Assembly (NCBI RefSeq): GCF_004345025.1
Contig: NZ_CP037745.1
Location: 2,170,001-2,234,000, forward strand
Length of the DNA: 64,000 bases
Origin: Rheinheimera sp. D18
Lineage (GTDB): Bacteria; Pseudomonadota; Gammaproteobacteria; Enterobacterales; Alteromonadaceae
Direction of reading: 5' to 3'
The position numbers were made by a program, and so were the translations under genes. Below are positions 60,044 through 64,000 of the stretch, piece by piece (positions within the stretch are counted from its first letter, which is position 1; each line of letters opens with the position of its first letter). The notes beneath the pieces were generated by a model. That model made no database searches. It had not been told where the DNA came from and worked only from the letters and a program-made list of their open reading frames with translations.

Positions 60044-62302
60044 TCAACTGCGTATTTGCGTCACTAATTGTTTTTGCTCTAAAAATCGTTGTGTACATAG
60101 CCTTACTTGCCTTGCCGACTCGCAGGCCAATACCTCAGGTAGCAGTAGTGCAAGCTCAGCCATTTCCACCCTACGCAATAGCCATTTAATTTTTGCCAAG
60201 TTACTGCTATTCATACTAAAATTGCTATAACCCATAGCAGCTAATAGCATTACACCGCCAGGATCACCGGCTAGCTCACCACAGACACTGATTGGAAATT
60301 GTAAGCCTTTTGCTTGCTGCGATAGCTGATTTAACGCCCTTAATACCGCAGGATGCATCGCATCATATAAGTTAGCCACACGAGGGTTATTACGGTCAAC
60401 GGCGAGCAAATATTGGGTTAGATCATTAGTACCAATAGAGCAAAAATCAACTTTGCGAGCTAACTCAGGTAATTGATACATGATTGAGGGCACTTCGATC
60501 ATTACCCCCACCTTCGGCTTTGGCTGCTCAATAGCAAACTCTTCACTTACTTCAAAACTCGCCTGATTTATTAGCCGCAAGCATTCATCCACTTCGGCTA
60601 AATCAGAAATCATCGGTAGCAAAATATGGAGATTATTTAGCGCAAGATTGGCTTTAAGCATAGCGCGAACTTGGACTAAAAATATTTCCGGATGATCTAA
60701 GGTTAAACGGATACCACGCCAACCTAGGAACGGGTTTTCTTCGCTGATACTAAAATAGGGTAGCGCTTTATCACCACCAACATCTAACGTACGCATAATA
60801 ACCGGCTTATCAGGGCAGCTTTCAAGCACCCGACGATATAACTCAATTTGTTCTTGCTCGGTTGGAAAGCGACTACGAATAATAAACGGAAATTCTGTGC
60901 GGTATAAACCCACTCCGCCAGTATGTTGCGGATCGGTTGTTTCCAGCTCGATGGCTAAACCAGAGTTGACCATTAAATTAAACGGTGTGCCACAAATAGA
61001 CTGTGTCGCCAAGGCAATCTCTGACAGATAACCCGCATTTAGCGCGGCATCTTCAGACATTAGCCGTTGGTACTCTTGTCGCACGGCATCAACTGGCGAT
61101 AACAAAACATGCCCGTGATAACCATCAATAATAAGTTGTTGCCCACGCCAATGTAGCAAAGGCAGCTCGTTAACGGCCATTACCGCCGGCACACCCAAAG
61201 CTCTAGCCATAATTGCAGCGTGCGAGTTTACCGAACCCTTTAGCGAGACAATGGCAACTAGCTGCTCACGGGGTACTTCAGCCAGCATACTTGCCGTAAC
61301 GTTATCGGCAACTAAGACCACATGCTGTGGTAATTTCATGGTACGCTTTTCGGTATCTAACAAATTATTCAGTACGCGTTGGCCGAGATCGCGTATGTCG
61401 GTGCCACGCTCGCGCAAATACGGGTCATCCATATCATCGAACTGGCGGGCAAATTTTTCCACTACCCGCTTTAACGCACTTTTTGCGCACCAGCCATCGG
61501 CTATTTGCTGTTCAATTTCTTGGCCTAGGCTAGCTGCATCAAGCAGCTGATGATACACGTCAAAAATAGCCAAGGCATCCGGCGGCAAATGGCCACTCAT
61601 GCGCTGGGCTAAGCGATTAAATTCTACTTTCGTTATTTTTACTGCTCGGTAAAACAGCGCCAGCTCTTTGTCTGGATCGTCGGCACGCTTAATAGATATG
61701 GCATTAAAATCATTCGCTGGCTCTAGCACAAAGGCCTCGCCTATCGCGATGCCTGGCGAGCCTGGTAAGCCTTTTAATAACCCAGTGTGATTTTGGCTAG
61801 CACCGCTCTCGCTGGCGGCTTGACGCATTTCTGCATTCGCTAATACCGAGGCCAATTGTGTACTTAGGGTGGCTAAAAACGACTCTTCGTCTTCGTTAAA
61901 TACGCGCTCTGCAGCTTGCTGAATAGTCAGCACACCTAAGACTTTACGATGATGAATGATAGGACAGCCCAAAAACGCAGAAAAGCGGTCTTCACTTACT
62001 TCGGGCGTAACTTTAAAACGGGGATGCAAATGGGCTTTAGCTAAGTTGATAGGTTCTTCGCGTTGGCCAACCCAGCCAATTAAACCTTCAGAAAAGCCGA
62101 TGGCAATAGTACCAACAGCCTCAGGATTAAGGCCGTCGCTCGCCATAAGCATAAAATGTTGTTTATCGTAATTAGCCAGGTATACCGAACAACATTCGGT
62201 TGCTAACGCCAGCTTTACGTTTGCGACTAAGCCAGCTAATGCGTCTTGCAGCACTGGCTCTTGTGCAACATCTTGAACAATTCGCCTTAGCTGGCTTAAC
62301 AT
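60044..62302 (-). CDS. ptsP: Phosphoenolpyruvate-protein phosphotransferase PtsP (EI-Ntr)
   Basis: 752 residues. An N-terminal GAF domain (VKLALATECCSVYLANYDKQ onward, about 20-150) precedes the enzyme I core with phosphorylated His361 in VNSHAAIMARALGVP and the PEP-binding CSIGTNDLTQYLLAVDRNN block. It phosphorylates the nitrogen-branch carrier NPr in response to nitrogen state. Size matches E. coli PtsP (748). It is divided from rppH by 44 bases. Confidence 0.97.
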   Translation of the reverse strand: MLSQLRRIVQDVAQEPVLQDALAGLVANVKLALATECCSVYLANYDKQHFMLMASDGLNPEAVGTIAIGFSEGLIGWVGQREEPINLAKAHLHPRFKVTPEVSEDRFSAFLGCPIIHHRKVLGVLTIQQAAERVFNEDEESFLATLSTQLASVLANAEMRQAASESGASQNHTGLLKGLPGSPGIAIGEAFVLEPANDFNAISIKRADDPDKELALFYRAVKITKVEFNRLAQRMSGHLPPDALAIFDVYHQLLDAASLGQEIEQQIADGWCAKSALKRVVEKFARQFDDMDDPYLRERGTDIRDLGQRVLNNLLDTEKRTMKLPQHVVLVADNVTASMLAEVPREQLVAIVSLKGSVNSHAAIMARALGVPAVMAVNELPLLHWRGQQLIIDGYHGHVLLSPVDAVRQEYQRLMSEDAALNAGYLSEIALATQSICGTPFNLMVNSGLAIELETTDPQHTGGVGLYRTEFPFIIRSRFPTEQEQIELYRRVLESCPDKPVIMRTLDVGGDKALPYFSISEENPFLGWRGIRLTLDHPEIFLVQVRAMLKANLALNNLHILLPMISDLAEVDECLRLINQASFEVSEEFAIEQPKPKVGVMIEVPSIMYQLPELARKVDFCSIGTNDLTQYLLAVDRNNPRVANLYDAMHPAVLRALNQLSQQAKGLQFPISVCGELAGDPGGVMLLAAMGYSNFSMNSSNLAKIKWLLRRVEMAELALLLPEVLACESARQVRLCTQRFLEQKQLVTQIRS

Positions 62303-62346
62303 AAGAGCCCCATTTTCAGTCTAGCTAATTGTTTAACCTACTTTTA

Positions 62347-62850
62347 TTAACTCTTCTTTTTACTTTCACGGCGAATAAACGGCAAAGCGACCGAGGCAAA
62401 CTCTTTCATAACTTTTCTGTAAACTTCACGCTTAAACGCCACAACTTGGCGCACTGGATACCAGTAACTAACCCAACGCCAGCTATCAAACTCTGGATGA
62501 GTAGTTTTAAGTAAATTTACATCTTCGTCAGCACAAGTCAGCCTAAGCAAAAACCATTTTTGCTTCTGGCCAATACACACAGGATTACTGTCTTTACGAA
62601 TTAGCCGTTTCGGTAGTTTGTACCTTAACCAGTGCTTAGTTGTGGCAATAATTTCCACGTCGTTAGCACTAAGGCCTACTTCTTCATGTAACTCGCGAAA
62701 CATGGCTTGTTCTGGCGTTTCGCCATCATCAATGCCACCTTGTGGATATTGCCAAGAATGCTGACCATATCGTTTTGCCCAAAACACCTGTCCTTGGTGG
62801 TTACAAATCACTATGCCGACATTGGCCCGAAAACCTTCGGCATCGATCAC
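62347..62850 (-). CDS. rppH: RNA pyrophosphohydrolase RppH
   Basis: 167 residues. Starts at a GTG, as E. coli rppH also does, with AGAGG upstream. The Nudix box is [20 protein letters not shown] with the closing [23 protein letters not shown] and [11 protein letters not shown] are RppH-specific blocks. It removes pyrophosphate from the 5' end of mRNA and so starts decay. Upstream of ptsP in the same orientation. Confidence 0.97.
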   Translation of the reverse strand: MIDAEGFRANVGIVICNHQGQVFWAKRYGQHSWQYPQGGIDDGETPEQAMFRELHEEVGLSANDVEIIATTKHWLRYKLPKRLIRKDSNPVCIGQKQKWFLLRLTCADEDVNLLKTTHPEFDSWRWVSYWYPVRQVVAFKREVYRKVMKEFASVALPFIRRESKKKS

Positions 62851-63231
62851 ACAAACCTCTGGCGGATCTTAAAACAATATGTAAAAGATTCTTTCATAAA
62901 CTAGGGGCTTGGGCAAACGGTATTTTCCAACACAACTTTTACACAGTTATCCACAGCAATAGCAAAACAACCTAAGCCAATGTGTACTTTCTCACAATTT
63001 ATGTGAGCAACACTGTGCATAACCACATTTAACGCACTGAATAACTGAATTAAGCATTGTTTCAGTCGCATAAAAATGACAACATAACCAAGGAATATCA
63101 ATCACTTAATTAAATAAAAGCATTTAAACAAATAAATTTTTGCTGTGTGTAAGTTAGTTTGCTGCGTTTTTAAGCAGCTAAACATGGCGAAAAATGCTAG
63201 CGTATTCTTGTATTTGCTTATTATGGTTATT
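62851..63231. other. 381-base rppH-mutH divergent intergenic region
   Basis: The region is A+T rich and holds no convincing gene; frames here are short and unsupported. It should contain the promoters of rppH and mutH. No RNA gene or hairpin terminator was identified. Confidence 0.5.
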
Positions 63232-63897
63232 ATGTACTCATCCCCCGTATCTTTAGTTGAATTGCAGTTGCGAAGTAATGCCCTCGCCGGTTTAACCTTG
63301 GGCCAAATTGCCGCGCAATTGCAGCTACCCGTACCGGCCAATTTACAAAAAGATAAAGGCTGGGTGGGCCAATTATTAGAGCAAGTATTAGGCGCCAGTG
63401 CCGGGTCAAAAGCCGAGCCAGATTTTCCTCATTTAGGCGTCGAACTTAAAACCTTACCCATAGATCGGCATGGCAAACCTCTAGAAAGCACCTATGTTTG
63501 TGTTGCACCCCTTACAGGGATTGCGGGGCAGCAATGGCACGAGTCTTGGGTATGCCGAAAATTGCAGCACGTGTTATGGGTGCCTATTTTAGCCGAGCGG
63601 CAAATTCCGTTAGCTGAACGCGTTGTCGGCAGTGCCTTTTTATGGCAACCAAACAGTGAGCAGCAACGCGCACTGCAAATGGACTGGGAAGAATTGATGG
63701 AAAAAATTAGTCTAGGTGGTATTGCCGATATTCGGGGCGCACAAGGTAAGCTGCTGCAGCTTCGACCGAAAGCCGCTAATAGTAAAGCACTCACTAACGC
63801 GATAGGCGCACACGGTGAGCCTATACGCACCCTACCCCGAGGTTTTTACCTAAAGGCCGGCTTTACCGCAAGTTTACTGCAACAGCAGTTTGGCTAG
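63232..63897 (+). CDS. mutH: DNA mismatch repair endonuclease MutH
   Basis: 221 residues from the ATG at 63232 (E. coli 229). This start places LQLRSNALAGLTLGQIAAQL where the family begins; an open frame runs upstream to a GTG at 63145 but adds an unlike hydrophobic stretch. Catalytic residues D64, E71 and K73 lie in DFPHLGVELKT, and DKGWVGQLLEQVLGASAGSK precedes them. It nicks the unmethylated strand at hemimethylated GATC sites in MutSL repair, implying Dam methylation. No obvious ribosome-binding site precedes this ATG. Confidence 0.93.
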   Translation: MYSSPVSLVELQLRSNALAGLTLGQIAAQLQLPVPANLQKDKGWVGQLLEQVLGASAGSKAEPDFPHLGVELKTLPIDRHGKPLESTYVCVAPLTGIAGQQWHESWVCRKLQHVLWVPILAERQIPLAERVVGSAFLWQPNSEQQRALQMDWEELMEKISLGGIADIRGAQGKLLQLRPKAANSKALTNAIGAHGEPIRTLPRGFYLKAGFTASLLQQQFG

Positions 63898-63918
63898 CAT
63901 TTAGCATGGATAAGAATA

Positions 63919-64000
63919 TTAATCTAACTTGGTATCATTTGTACCATAATGCACCGGCTCACCAAATAATATCGTGACCAACTGACGCCAAGACCGGCAA
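63919..64000 (-). CDS. C-terminal end of an unidentified gene, partial
   Basis: Twenty-six residues before a TAA at 63919 (SWRQLVTILFGEPVHYG then TNDTKLD) enter from beyond the window edge. They look like coding sequence in composition and orientation, convergent with mutH, but the fragment is too short to name. Confidence 0.35.
   Translation of the reverse strand, partial: CRSWRQLVTILFGEPVHYGTNDTKLD

Overview
The window looks like a chromosomal segment of a marine or aquatic gammaproteobacterium of the Alteromonadales/Chromatiales type (Rheinheimera, Arsukibacterium, Alteromonas or Shewanella relatives). This rests on the gene order mutH / rppH-ptsP-TSUP-lgt-thyA, on a polar-type flagellar locus (flgM-flgN, flgA, cheV-cheR, flgB to flgL, several flagellins, flaG-fliD-fliS-fliT), and on sigma-54 and sigma-28 promoters read directly from the sequence. 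Genus is an inference. No phage, insertion sequence or CRISPR array was seen.

Region 1 (1-17205, all minus strand) is a sugar-biosynthesis and glycosyltransferase operon running towards position 1. It holds a GT2 transferase, UDP-galactopyranose mutase, a methyltransferase, a very large HAD-type protein, GT4 and GT2 transferases, glucose-1-phosphate cytidylyltransferase, CDP-glucose 4,6-dehydratase, a 3,5-epimerase, a sugar C-methyltransferase, a DegT-type aminotransferase, a PhyH oxygenase, a second methyltransferase, a formyltransferase, a WbqC protein and a CmcI-family protein cut by the window edge. No flippase, polymerase or ligase is present. With two MAF (motility-associated factor) glycosyltransferases and three flagellins next door, the simplest reading is a flagellin glycosylation island making an unusual CDP-linked C-methylated amino sugar.

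Region 2 (17407-44724) is flagellar. Two MAF-type transferases, one inside the fliD-fliS-fliT operon, are followed by flaG, three flagellins each with its own sigma-28 promoter, and flgL back to flgB with sigma-54 promoters before flgB and flgF. Then come cheR and cheV on minus, flgA, flgM and flgN on plus, and the divergent flgP/flgT pair, which share a tight back-to-back pair of sigma-54 promoters. A tRNA-Arg(CCT) follows.

Region 3 (45141-48174) holds a DsbB-like one-disulfide membrane protein, a cytochrome b561 with a membrane-anchored catalase-related peroxidase, and an NsrR-like regulator divergent from a small membrane protein. The shared promoter carries four 13-bp repeats.

Region 4 (48176-57072) is the most unusual part. 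A minus-strand operon encodes two DUF4402-type pilins, a third pilin-like protein, a PapD-like chaperone, an 1095-residue usher-like outer-membrane protein with a C-terminal SPOR-like domain, and a SPOR-like lipoprotein. Beside it lie two FlgO-family lipoproteins behind a sigma-54 promoter and a second, paralogous SPOR-like lipoprotein. This reads as a chaperone-usher surface fibre tied to peptidoglycan-binding (SPOR) and flagellar outer-membrane (FlgO) lipoproteins, an arrangement I do not recognise as described.

Region 5 (57531-64000) is conserved housekeeping: thyA, lgt, a TSUP permease, ptsP, rppH, mutH and the end of one further gene.
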